NCBI RefSeq assembly: GCF_003945595.2
Contig: NW_024104347.1
Span: 744,001-808,000, forward strand
Direction: 5' to 3'
DNA: 64,000 bases
DNA from: Pipra filicauda
Taxonomy: Eukaryota > Chordata > Aves > Passeriformes > Pipridae
Below the pieces are notes generated by a model. It had not been told where the DNA came from and searched no databases. It was given only the letters and a program-made list of their open reading frames with translations. Below, one piece after another: positions 24,701 to 36,420 of this stretch (positions are counted from its first letter, which is position 1; each line of letters starts with the position of its first letter). Made by a program: the position numbers and the translations under genes.

Positions 24701-26520
24701 TTGCTCAGCTGCTGCGCTGAATATTAAGCAGTTGTTACTGCTTGCACTAATACCATCACACTAACTTGAAAAAATAGTCTAAAAAAGAATGTGTTTTATT
24801 TCAATACCTGACAAATGTTTGGAGTTTGACTCCTGGTTTCACTGTGTCATTTTTTTGCCACAGAGTGAGATTACAGTTGCTACACTGGGGGGTTCATTCG
24901 CTTAAACTGAACCACATCACAGAAGAAAGCATTAACATCAGCTTTAACACTAAGTGTCATAGATAAGTTATGTGAGAATCCTAACTCTACACTTGCCTTG
25001 TAATTTCTTAGTTAAGAGATTTTTTTTCTTTCTGTTCTATTGTAGAAATACTTAATCACATCCTACACTTATTATCTTTTTCAGAGGCAATCTTATCACC
25101 CACAGTGCAACCTACTTCACTCTTCTTGAAGGAGAAATATACATTAAGTGCTCACCAGCTAGAGAAGCAGAATTATTAGCTCAGCTAGGCAGGAATGTCT
25201 TTGGTTGTGGCTTTGAGGATTGAGAACCACTTTTGCACAGGATTATGGACCTCCTATCACATCCTTACATGTATTTAAGCAGTTCCTTTGATTTCAAAGA
25301 AGGTCTCAGAGTGTGATGACTTCGTACATCTTAATGGCTATCTTCAGACACCATGTGTAACTACTAGAATGTGCATCTATATTCTGTTGCAGAAACCAAC
25401 CCACTCATTTCAACTGTTTACCACCGCACGAAAGGACAGAAACAAATAGTTGAGACACTTGTGTCAGAAAGTGGTTCATCTTACATCCACTTACTTGATG
25501 TAATGAGGCATACTAGAGGTAACCGTTGCAGTGCCTAGATTTCACCTTAGAGCATTAGCTGCAGGGAGAACTTTTAACTGATGTCCCAAGGCCAGTGTGA
25601 ACTGCAAAGAGCTATGACCTGCCTTAAATGAGACACTCTGCCTTTATACCTGCTCACTGCCCTGGGTGAGGGATCACGTGTAAACAACAACCCATATTTC
25701 AGCCCTAGCACAGTCTAGGAAGCTCTATACTGCAACCCATCTCCTGGAAAAGCCAAGTGACAAGAAAGCCACCTTCCTCCTTCCAAACTGCCCTCCACTC
25801 GTATTGCACTGACACTTCCTCTTTTCAAACAACACCATTAATAAGCTCTCAGGCATATTTGCCTCCCTTTGGCATCCCTCTTGCCCTACTCCTGCTACAG
25901 CTTCAGGCTGAGGAATCTTTAGAAAGTAATTTATATCACATGGCTTCAATCAGTTTTTACTTATTATCTGTCAAATACTGATAGCATTTTTTAATATGGA
26001 ATTAGGATTCTTTCATCCTCAAAGAAGTACTGAACCCTAATTGTCTTTCTCCAGAAAGAAAGAGTATAACGCTGAAAAAAAGCATATTGAGAACAATACT
26101 GAAATATTAACCTGTACTGGTTGCCAGCTACTTATTCTGCCAAATAACCTATTATTGCTACACACTTTTTATAGTGGGAGCAGAGCTAAAGACTGAAAAA
26201 ATACTAACTTAAATAGAAGCAGAGGAAAACCAAATGAGGAAGGCTTTAGGATGTAAATTATGAGTATTGTTACTGTGCTTCTCTTTCCACTTTTCTTGCT
26301 TCAGAAGATTACAGGCAGTCTTTCCTTAATACTCTGTAATAAACACATGTGAACACTGTCCAAGGTAACAATTTAAGTGGAATGTTGTCTGAAACCCACA
26401 TGTAACCTGCTCCACTCCTTTGGAAGGTGGAGCAGGCACTCCATTCCCTGCACATGAAACTCAGTTGTTCACATTCAAACTTCAGCATCAGGACAGAGAG
26501 ATGTGCCTCTGCTAGTAAAG
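21730..26520. other. Intergenic, no gene recognised
   Basis: AT-rich DNA without supported exons. Only short chance ORFs are present, and poly-A or poly-T runs at 22578-22594 and 23864-23878 are the only simple-sequence features. Nothing resembling the gene expected upstream of STARD3NL in mammals (EPDR1) was recognised. Confidence 0.5.
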
Positions 26521-26526
26521 CAGTTT

Positions 26527-27056
26527 TCCTGTGTTTGGCTGGAATAGAGTTAATTTTCTTCTTAGTAATTTTTGTTTGGATTCAGTATGAGAATAATGTT
26601 GGTAACACACTGATGTTTTGGTTGTTGCTGAGTAGTGCTTACCCTGAGTCAATGACTTCTCAGTGTCTCAGATGCATAAGAAGCTGAGGGGGGAGTATGG
26701 CAAGGATAGGTGACCCAAACTGGCCAAAATGGATATTCTCTGCTATAGAACATCATGGTCAGTATCTAAACTCAGGGGAGTCGGCTGACTGCTGCTTGAT
26801 GATGGGCTGGGCATCTGTCAGCAGGTGGTGAGCAATTGCATTGTGCATCACTTTTTTCTCTTGTATTTTATTCCTTTCTATATTTTTCCTTTTCCTTTTC
26901 TTTTTCCTTTTTTACTTTGTTTCTATTATTAAACTGTTCTTGTCTCAAACCAAGAGTGTTACATTTTTCCCAGTTTTCCTCCCCATCCCACCGGTGGAAC
27001 AGGGGAGTGAAGAAGCAGCTGTGTGGTGCATAGTTGCAAACTGGGGTTAAACCACA
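26527..27056 (+). mobile_element. Solo LTR of an avian ERVL-like endogenous retrovirus
   Basis: The insert starts near 'tgtgtttggctggaatagagttaa' and ends near 'ctggggttaaaccaca', which I recognise as the termini of a common avian ERVL-type LTR. Inside, in order, are 'gagaataatgttggtaacac', a 'cagtatctaaact' box where related LTRs have a TATA-like element, a pyrimidine-rich tract (about 26860-26925), and 'attaaactgttcttgtctc' as the polyadenylation signal. No gag, pol or env sequence flanks it, so it is a solo LTR. An obvious target-site duplication was not found, so the edges are good to about 10 bp. Regulatory activity is unknown. Confidence 0.8.
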
Positions 27057-27059
27057 ATG

Positions 27060-30000
27060 GCAGTATTGAAGAAACTGCAGAATCCTTCCTTACATGACCT
27101 AACATTTTCTCTCCTTCCCTACGTTTAGATTCACTGACAGTTAGGGAAATACCTCTGCACAGCCTGGAAAACCTAGCCCATTAGTCCATGCTCAGCTCAT
27201 TTTTTCCAAATCTGCACTCTAAATATCCTCTCTTTGAACAGCATTACAAATATAAGATTACCCGGGTAAATTTCTTTAAAAGGACTTTCAAAGCCAACTG
27301 CTATATAATTTAATCTTCCTGAAATCAGGTCCCCAGTGGTTACTGAATGTAAATGCAAAAAATCTCTCAATTTCCTATCCAAAGGCAGAAGCAGATTATA
27401 AAATCAAAATTAAGTTCTTGTTTAGTTCACTAATATGATCTGAAATAAAGACATCTAGTAACAATACTCTGTGTGATACACAGTAAGATATTTTGTCTCT
27501 CGAAGTTCTCACTACATTAGAAAACATAGCCTTACCATATTGTGCTAAGCACTTTAATTACTGTTTTTAGTACAGCTGAGTAAAGTGTTCTCAACAAACC
27601 TGACTTGAATTTCCTTGATTAATGCAAGATGTGATGTCCTTGCAGTAGGAATTGAACATTTTTTTACCCACCAGGAACCCCTCCATACACCCTGCAGAAC
27701 AGGAAAAGCAGAACAAACACTGGTTTTGACCGATTAGGATTCTGTAAAATAGTATTTTGACAAAGTTTGCAGAGGAGAGGAGATAGGCCACCTAGGAGGC
27801 AGAGACTCCAGTGTTAATCTGACAGATGAATCTGTTATCTTAAGACAGAGATTTTTCATCTCTGTTAGGTCTGATCCAGGATCCCTTTTCCCCCTCCCTT
27901 CCATAGTTGCTTCATGCCTTTCCCTTAAAGCCAACCATCAATTTTCCAGTATTCCACCTCTCTATAGCTTAAACTCACCCAGTTCTCACCAGAGGGGTTG
28001 ACTCAGCCCTCTAGAAGGGTTGTCAACAGGATGAGAAGATTGAAGAGAGTCAAGTTGCACTAACAGACACAAGTAACTTAAAAAAGGTTTTTTTCTCTAT
28101 TGAAGTGCTACTTCACATTACTCCTAATACTGAAAAAATTATATTATTTGAAAGCAGCTAAGTGTTTGCTTGACAAAAGTAGATCAAATTGTTAGGCTGC
28201 AAGATGAATTTATCTGAACTCTATAGCTAGGTTGTGTAAATCAAAGATGGATCCAAGTGAAACCTGGAGCTAACAATCTGAACATTAGTAACAGGTAGAC
28301 TAGACAAAGCCGGCAGCTTAACTACTACTTCAAAATTAATAGCTAGAGTGGAAAGCCCACAGATTGTGGTATATGAACTGCAACAACCGTATTACAACAT
28401 AGACTACAGAACTGACCAAAACCCCCACCGAAACCTCCATAAGAGGATGTGAAGATGACCACATAGCAACCACTCAATAATGAAACAGAAAACCAACGAA
28501 GAGCAAGAAGACACCAGACACTAATATGGCTGTTGGTCCAGACTGTCACATGACAGATGCGGAGTTTAGACTGTAAGGGTATAATTGCCCAGGGATTTCT
28601 TTGTTCATGGTCCCTTGTTTAGGCAGTTGGCTTGAGATACCAGATATCATAAGTGATCTGTGCCAATAAACCTATCTAATGGAGATGAGAGCCCAGTGTC
28701 AAAAATTTCTATAACATCTACATTTTCAGGAATTTAGGTTTTGGGGCTTTTCTGCTATTCTTTTAATCGTATATCTAGCATAACTACAAAATAGAAGAGC
28801 CATTCTAGAGTTACAATCTAACTCTCTTCTACTTAGTCCTTTCCTTGCAGTCAGATCTCCTTTTTGCCATTAATCAGCAAGCTCACTATCAGGCCTAAGT
28901 CTCAGCTGGTTATAACCACCAAATATATAATATTTCATTATTGGATTATAAGAAATCATTCCATCAAAAATATGCAGGAATACTGAGGGTTCTGCTTTCC
29001 TCATGATGCTACTGGTTACACACAACCTGCACAGGCTTTAGTCATCTGAAAGCTAGCCTCTATTTATTGGCTATAATTTCAAGACATCACAGGGCTTGTT
29101 TTATATTTTATAACCACTAATGAGGCCTGAAAATGGTGGCTTTTCATGTGTTATCACAAATTATGCTCCTCATCTGTTCAGCTAAATTTCAACCACACTT
29201 TATTCCAAAATACGTTTATTTCAAAGTATGCTGTGACAGAGGGCTGCTGCTTCCATTTTGCAATGTGTTAAACAACTTGTATCACACCTATTTGGCGACA
29301 GGTAATTAAAATACAGGCTGCCAACTGAGGTTCAAAAGTCTTTTTCTTTGCATGAAAAGTAACAGTAATTCCTAAAAATAGTTATATGACTGAAAGCCTG
29401 AGGTGATCTTTAGTACAATAACTGAAAGAAATCCAAAACCAAAGCCAAAGATAGACAATCAAAGTAAATAAACTTGGGTAAAAAGCATAAAAGTGTAAAG
29501 TGATTGTGTGTTTACAAACTTAGATTAAAAAGAAATGATTAGCAAAAAAAAAAAGTAGAGAAGACATTTTATTGTGTTCTGGATTTGTGGAACAAAGATG
29601 AAGCAATTCACCTCAGCTATCATTTACAATGTTTTTTTATAATAAGGGCTTAGAGTATTGTTTCCAGCAGTGTTCTAACTCCAGGTTGAACACCCAGCAT
29701 TCAGCATCACCTTGCTGCAGCTACTGTGCACCGATCTCTCTGAAGAGCTGGGGTCTAGTGGAGGGAGCCAGGCAGGGTGGAGTGGGTGCCTTCTAGCTGG
29801 ACAGTTCCCAGACCTATCTTTTAACTCTTCTTCCTCCACTTCCCTACTATATAATATAACAGCTGTGACAAATTTTATTTTGTTCTTTTTTTCTTGGTAT
29901 AACTTGATATGTACAGCATACATACATTTTTTTGTTAGAAGAGGTGTATCATGGATCTAGCCTGCATCACTGAACTGCAGACAAACCTTATGACATATGT

Positions 30001-30120
30001 AAGCGTTTGACAAGCTTTGGGCTTCACTAAGGATGGAGACAATGCTTCCCAAAGGAAAGGATTACTTTCTTCAGCGGCTGGTTGGTTGATTTTCTGCCAT
30101 ATTTTCACGATGCCAACCAC
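27060..30120. other. Intergenic, no gene recognised
   Basis: AT-rich DNA between the solo LTR and the CR1 fragment upstream of the STARD3NL promoter. No exon, RNA gene or recognisable repeat was supported. A complex, non-repetitive stretch at about 29140-29330 might be conserved non-coding sequence but cannot be judged here. Confidence 0.5.
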
Positions 30121-30129
30121 ACTTGGATG

Positions 30130-30425
30130 TCTTCTCTCCAGCAATCGGTGACAGGACCTGAGGGAATGGCCTGAAGTTGTATCAGGGGAGGTTTAAGTTG
30201 GATATCGGAAAAAGGTTCTTCACCCAGAGGGTGGTTGGGCACTGGAGCAGGCTCCCCAGGGAAGTGGTCACAGCACCAAACCTGTCAGTTCAAGAAGCAT
30301 TTGGACAATACACTCAGGCACATGGTGTGACTCTCCGGGATGGTCCTGTGCAGGACCAAGTGCTGGACTCAATGATCCTTGTGAGTTCCTCCCAACTCAG
30401 AATATTCTGCAGTTCTAAGATTTTC
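30130..30425 (+). mobile_element. CR1 LINE 3'-end fragment
   Basis: The sequence runs from 'ggtgacaggacctgaggga' through 'caggggaggtttaagttgga', 'ttcttcacccagagggtgg', 'cactggagcaggctcccca' and 'ctggactcaatgatccttg' to 'attctgcagttctaagatt'. This is the standard CR1 3' region in sense orientation with a degenerate tail. The copy is 5'-truncated and non-coding. The 86-codon open frame across it is the decayed ORF2 end in a shifted frame. It ends about 80 bp before the STARD3NL CpG island. Confidence 0.85.
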
Positions 30426-30689
30426 GCCTGCTAATTTCTGCAAAGATAAGGACTATGCTATGACAAGACAAGTGGAATCTGGGCCAACGACAGCTACCAG
30501 TCCCCCCCCCCCCCGTTCGTTTCTGTAGCTTCATTACATCGTGGGGTGTTCACGTCGGAAGAGAAGAGCCCCCACCGCGGGGCACACCTGGGCCACCCAC
30601 GCTGCCTCCGCCCGGGCTCTGCCCCCAGTGCCGCGGGGGTGTCTGTCCGGGGCCGGTCCCGGCGCATCCCCCGCTCCATGCAGGGATTG

Positions 30690-30796
30690 AGGCGCCGGGC
30701 CGAACCCCGCCTCCTGCCCGCCGGCCCCGCCCGTCCCCGCGGCCTGCGGCGCTGCTGCGGCGCTGCCCGTGTGTCCGGGCCGGAGCGGAGCGCTGG
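30690..30796 (+). other. STARD3NL: STARD3NL candidate 5' UTR exon 1 (start uncertain)
   Basis: 'gcgctgg|gtgagcg' at 30796/30797 is a good 5' splice site inside the CpG island, in the position expected for the non-coding first exon. The next + strand acceptor leading to the initiator ATG is at 41961-41962, giving an intron of about 11.2 kb. The transcription start is not visible, and the left edge given here is a placeholder. An alternative donor is 'ccag|gtacgt' after 31013. Confidence 0.45.
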
Positions 30797-31073
30797 GTGA
30801 GCGTCCCTGCCGCCCCCGGGAGCGGGGGGCGAGGGGAACAGGGGGGGAATGGGCCGAGGGGGATGCGGGGCGTCCTGCTGGCGGAGGGGCGGCGGGGCCG
30901 CCATTGCGGCCCGGCTCTTTCCTCCTTTCCGTTCCCTCCCTTCCCTTTCCCCGCCTCCTCCCACGGCGGTGCCGCCGCTCTCCCCGCGGAGGGGGCGCGT
31001 TTGGCTCCCCAGGTACGTCGCCCGCTGTCCTGGGACGGAGGGGGGGGGGAAATAAGCGGCGCTTGGCGGGGGC

Positions 31074-31170
31074 AGGGAGAGGAGGAAGAGGAGGAGAAGA
31101 GGAAGAGGAAGAAGGAGGAGGAAGAAGGAGGAGGAGGAGGAAGGAGGAGGAAGGAGGAGGAAGGAGGAGG
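31074..31170 (+). repeat. 97-nt uninterrupted polypurine tract (GGA/GAA-rich)
   Basis: Every base from 31074 to 31170 is A or G, built of gga, ggaa and gaagga units with partial mirror symmetry. It lies in the STARD3NL CpG island, downstream of the favoured exon 1 donor. Long mirror-like polypurine DNA can adopt triplex (H-DNA) structures. Flanking G-runs at about 31038-31049 and 31210-31217 add G-quadruplex potential. Confidence 0.9.
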
Positions 31171-33639
31171 TCACATGCGAGAGGCGGGCGGGGCGGGGGT
31201 CCCTCTGCGGGGGGGGGGTACCTGTGGGTCTCGGGGGATGCTCGGTGGGCAGTGCCGCCTCTTCTGCGCCCCCGCCTCCCGCATGCCCTGCGCCGCTCCT
31301 GCTGTTGGCAGGCCTGGAGGAGGAGGAGGGTTGCTTTTCCCCTCTCCTTGAGATCCTAGTCCGGCAGATACATCCTCACGGAGGTACGGCGACCTGTTTG
31401 TCCTGCTGGTAACGGTGTGAAACAAGCCGGGGCGTGTGAACCTCCGGTTTCCATCGCGGGAAAATGTTATGCTGAGGATTAATTTTAGCGTCGGGCTGGA
31501 TTTAGGCAACTTTGGAGAGGCGCTATCCATTTTCAGAAGCCGAATTTAAAGTGGGTCATTCATTCTTGGAATGTGGCGTTTTGCATGTATCTGAGGGGTC
31601 GCCCTGGTAGATCTGCAGAGCAAGCTGGCGAAGCTCTCAGTACTGTGATTTAATCTCCATTATCAGTTCAAGTTACGCATTGATGAAGTGCTTATGCTGA
31701 GCAGTTCCCAACTTCGCTGTAGTCAGGTGTGAGTAGACGCACTGATTGACTTTAACATGGAAAATATTCACCACAAATACTAAACTTGCAGAAAGAGGTT
31801 GTTTGTATGTTTGTTTGTTTTAAATCATATTAGTGTTTTAAATCATGTTAGTGTGCTTAGAGGTATAAGGCCATTGCTGTGTTTCTGCACAGTGTCGCCA
31901 ATACGTTTTATTATGTGCATTTGTCATCTTGGTTTTTATAATGCGATGTAGAATTGTGCTGAACATCAATTGCTGTGAAAATTGTCGGTTTGTGCTAGAA
32001 ATCCTAGTGTTTTGGGGGATTGTTAGTCAATCCAACATTGTGAGAAAGCCCATTTCTATTTATGTCAATAGTGTTGTTATTATTTTTAGTAGATGTTTTT
32101 CATCAGCTTTGCAGTTTTAAGTAGGCCAGATGCAGAGTGATTCAATTTCTCTTGATTTGTTGACGGTGTTCAGGGCCAGATACTTTACATAAGATGCACC
32201 AGTGGTCCTCTTTTTATGACAGAAATCCATGACTTTAAGTATTTAAACATTTGACCTTTTTAGTGATGCTGAAATTTGTGAAATACTAACCTTAGTTCAG
32301 ATGGACTAGGTCTTCTTTTTGGTGTATTTGAGTGTGGTTGGCTTGATGCAATGTGGTTTAATTTTCATAAATTCTCAAGTGTTTAGCCATGATTTTTTCA
32401 AACTGAGTTTAAGCACAGTAGTTCTAGGCCATGTGAAAGAATGTATTTAGACTACCATATTAAACTTTGTCAGTCCATCCTAGTTAAACATTAAAGCTTT
32501 TTTGTTGAAATGTTTTACAGGGCCAAACCTTATTTCTAGTAAGCAGGACTAATGATTTCATTCAGTGAGTTAAGTTAGCATGCACAGTATTATCAATGTT
32601 TTTTCAGAAGATATTGATGACATGGTAATGGTAAAGCACACTTGTGACAGCAGGAACTGTGATTTGACATGTTTAGGCAGCAGCATCCAGCAAACTCATC
32701 TGAGTCACTTCAAAGGATCACAGATTTATTGCTTGTAAAACGTTCTCTAATTTAACTGTATCTGCTTAGAATCTGTTCTTAATTTGAAGTCGTTAGTGAT
32801 TGTGTTAAAAGACAACTTGCACATTACCTCTCTGCCTCGCTGTCTTAAATTCATCTAGGAGTAGGATTAAAAATGAAAGGTTGAAAAAAGTAATGTTAGT
32901 AAAGAACCAAATGAATGTCTTCTAATGATGTCATGCTTTTCATATGAAGTTCAGCTACTCAGTCATTGGCTGAAGCCCTGAAGCAGCATCCCTTCAGACA
33001 TCAGGAGTTAATTTCTATCTTACACTGACAGCAAAACTAGATAAATTACGCGGAAGTGTGTTAAAATAAATATTTTCTGCTGAAGGTTCAGATGTAGGTC
33101 TTTTCTAGAACTTGCTGCTGTTTGGACTGGGTAATTATTTCCTTACAACGTCCTTTAAGCCTTAAGAAATAAAATGGAGGTAGTATGTAAAACCTGATAT
33201 TTCCTTTTGCTTTGAAGCATCTTCAAGTGATATAAAATAGGAGTTAAGCGTGAAAAAATATTTTAAAAGTTTGTCCTGTATTCTAAAGTGGGTGTCAATT
33301 TCTTAAAATTCTGCGTTCTTTAAGAGCTCTGAAGAATTTTTAGGCCTTGAGTTTGCCTGGGGTAAACTTTTGCACCATTTTGTGGAATAGTTTTTGAGTG
33401 GGTGACAGAATCCTGAGTGTTTCTCACTAATACATAAAATGACTGACCTGTTTCAGGAAGAGTTCCACAGTTCTGTGCTAGCAAAAGAATAGCTTTGCTT
33501 GTCCAAGTAGTATCTGGCTAGCAGCCCTGGGGCATATGTTTATTGTTGCTCTGGAGAAAAACAAGCAAACAAATGTGTATGAGTAGCCAATGTAACGAAC
33601 CAGTATAGTGGAGAAAGTTTGTGGTGAAATCTTCATTTC

Positions 33640-34040
33640 TGAGAGCTCAAAGCCCAATCCAACCTGGCCTTGGACACTGCGAGGGATAGGGCATCAGTAA
33701 CTTCTCTGGCAGCCTGTGTCAGTGTCCCACCACCTTCACAGTAAACAATTTCTTCCTAATACCTAATCTAAACCTGCTCACTTTCAATCTGCAGCCATTC
33801 ACCTTTGTCCTATCAGTACATGCCCTTGTAAAAAGTCCCTCTCCAGCTCTCTTGTAGGCCCACTTTAGGTAGCGGAAGATGCTCTAAGGTGTCCCTGGAG
33901 CGTTCTCTTCTCCAGGCTGAACAACCCAACTCACTCAGCCTGTCTTCAGCTTTTCAAGCCGACTTGCTCCAGCAGATCCACATCCTTCTGATGTTGAGGG
34001 CCCCAGAGCTAGATGGGGGCAACCAGAGCTGGGTGAGGAT
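33640..34040 (-). mobile_element. CR1 LINE 3'-region fragment, antisense
   Basis: On the + strand it reads as the complement of a CR1 tail: 'caatccaacctggccttgg', 'gggatagggcatcagtaac', 'tttcttcctaatacctaat', 'gtaaaaagtccctctccag', 'cttctccaggctgaacaac' and 'gggccccagagct'. These words are all standard for avian CR1 read in reverse. It is 5'-truncated and has lost the extreme 3' octamer tail. A tandem 11-mer 'tctttcacata' follows at about 34058-34081. Confidence 0.9.
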
Positions 34041-35752
34041 GACTCTGAAGAGCTGTTCTTTCACATACTCTTTCACATACCTGGTTTGAGTTCATCTTAG
34101 AAGTGAAAGTCTGGGATATGCTGTTGAGGAGGAGTCCTGAGGGGAAGAGGCAATGGAGATAAAAGTAAGGGCAATGCTGATGCCAAATTTACAAGCTGTT
34201 TACTCTGCCATTTTCTCAGCTCTTGCAGAATAAAAAATGAAGTGTTTGGAAAAGGACAGCAGTGTTTTGCAGGACATGGCTCAAGTAGCAGGGCTTCTTC
34301 AGCTGTAGGGAAAAACTAGTCCAAGGTTGGAGGACTCTGATTTGACTTTATGAATCTGAATCTCACTCTTGGGATGGAGGAAGGTGACACTTCTGTTCCG
34401 TCAGATGTTCTACTAGCCTAAAAAATTTATTTCCCTTTTTTTTCTTCCTCTTTTTCACCTTCTTTCAAAGGTCTGAGAAAAATATCGTTCTGTACGAATG
34501 CAGAATGTGTGCAACTGCCCTGTTACTTCTGTTAGGTCACCATTAGAGCATAGGAAATTGGGGAAACATCTTTCTCAAGGAAACTGGTGGTTTGTTGTTT
34601 TGTTTTTGTTTGTTAGTGATTTTGGTTTTTTTTACAGGTAGAAGTTATTTAAGGTAAGAACTGTTACTTCAGGATCAAGCAGAGCTACTCTAGGTCTGAA
34701 CACTCAGATAAAGCCAAACTCTTTGTAAGGAGTTCTCTCCTGTGTGCTGGTAAATCTTGTCCTGCCCCTCCGATGGGAAACCTTCCCAGTCTTTAAATGT
34801 GTTGCATATTTGTAACTTGTAATTCCTGCTGTGTTGCTTAATTGAAAATCTAGAGTATTGCCACAATACTCTACAGTATCTTCTGCTTATGTTCGGGGAA
34901 TTTTGTGGGTGTGTATCAGTTTGAAATTTTCGGTCTTATTTTATTAAAGTGTCTAGTTTGGTTTGGTTTGTTTATTGGTTTGGTTTTTTTTAAATATTCC
35001 CTCATGTTCACTAAGGAACATTTGTTTTGAACAGAACAGTGCCTCAGACTGAGAGGTATTTTTAAAGGCACTGAAACCTTAAAATGCTTCTGAGGCAATG
35101 AGGTGTTACAGCTAGAGACAGAATGAGTGCAGCTTGGAAGGGATTTAAGTGCCCTTCAGGAATGGGAGCAATGATATCAGGAGGTCACTAGTAATGTATC
35201 CGCTACAAGCGGATTTCATGAAAATTAGTTCTTGCAGTTATATAAACAGAAGAGGGAGAGAGTATGTCAGTAGAGTGGGTTTTGTTCATTTATAGCATTC
35301 ATAGTAGAGAACAGTATAAAAAATGTGTCCAGGTAAGCTTTGGAGGAGTCTCCAGCACTTTGGGATTTTTATTCCCCCTGATTTACAATCCTCATTACTT
35401 CATCTTAGAATTTGTTTTTATCCGTGTTGGCTCTTAATATGGGTGCATGCTAGGGTTGTTAGAAAACACACTGAGAGAATTCTGCTAATACTCCTTCAGG
35501 TTAATACAACTTTATACCAGATAGTCTCATTTTTTTGGACTTTGAATAAGCAATGTACCAAAGCAGTATACTCTGTCCAAGATAAAGGTGCCTCTGCCTA
35601 GATAAAGAATGACGTTGGACTTCGTGATGGTGAAAGGGCAGATGGTTATGACAGTTCCCGGACCCTGAGGTCTTTCATTGGTTCTAGAGAAGGTATTTAG
35701 CAAACTCAGGTCTGACCTACCGTACTACACTGGGTGAAATCCTGGAGTGCCT

Positions 35753-36420
35753 GTGACAGGCTGTTCATTGTGAGGTGGATACTGCCCACTGTTGCCGTGG
35801 GAGTTAGGTGCTGAAAAAAATCTCCCGGAGCAGTTAATTAGGGGTGAGATAAGAAAGGGTTTATTATGCCAAGGCAAAGATGTTACAAGACGCGTGCAGG
35901 CTGTGCCTGAGATGTTACATTTTATAATACCATCCATCCAATCCCAGATGTGTCCACTCTGTGGCCTTTACTCTGGACCGCCCCGGGTCCACCCCCTGAG
36001 AAATGGGTCTGGGGGCTTTCAGGACCCTCTGTTCATCCCATCTTCATCTTCATCAGAGCACAAAGGGTACATAGTCACCCAGTTTTTGACCGTGTTCTGT
36101 GGTTTAGGCCAAGATACAAGCATTCTCCAAACGATCTGGGCCTTGCCTTGAGAAAAGACTAAACATTTCTGCTGTATTCGGGGGTAGGAGTGATATAGGG
36201 AGCATAGAATGGGGTAAGAGGGTTAAGGAATGTGTAAACAAGGGTGCTAGAGGGAAAGGGACAAGGGATGAAGGGTTACTGCTTTTAAAATCTACTTATA
36301 AAACTTATAAGGCTTACCAATATTAGAAAAATAAAAAAAACCATTAGGGGCTTAAGGCATCACCACCCTGGCTGTGGGGTGGGATATTGCCCAGGCTCCT
36401 CCTCACGCAAAAAGCTGTCA
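35753..36420 (-). mobile_element. Candidate solo LTR (endogenous retrovirus), antisense to STARD3NL
   Basis: Read on the - strand, this ~670 bp segment has termini forming an inverted TGACAG/CTGTCA pair. It contains an AATAAA-type signal ('ggcataataaaccctttctt', the complement of 35854-35873) followed by a U5-like stretch ('taattaactgctccgggag') that resembles avian LTRs known to me. No internal viral genes adjoin it. Exact edges, family and a target-site duplication could not be established. It is also possible that the repeat extends further or is a different non-autonomous LTR element. Confidence 0.5.

Larger units (their letters stand above)
30500..31450. promoter_or_regulatory. STARD3NL: CpG-island promoter of STARD3NL
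   Basis: About 950 bp of very GC- and CpG-rich DNA, the only large island in the window. It starts after a 13-nt poly-C run at 30502-30514. No TATA box is evident, as expected for a housekeeping promoter. Candidate elements are an ETS-like CGGAAG at 30556-30561 next to CACGT, a GC box CCCCGCCC at 30725-30732, and a YY1-like GCCGCCAT at 30897-30904. The island contains two donor-like sites (after 30796 and 31013) on the + strand, which suits a short non-coding first exon spliced to 41963. Long open frames through it on both strands are composition artefacts. Which strand or strands initiate transcription is not determined; a bidirectional promoter is possible. Confidence 0.75.

Noticed and set aside
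30494..31359. Long open frames (up to 226 codons) on both strands of the CpG island
   Set aside because: GC-rich DNA lacks stop codons by composition. The translations are proline-, arginine- and glutamate-rich simple sequence from the purine tract and poly-C, and the frames overlap on both strands.
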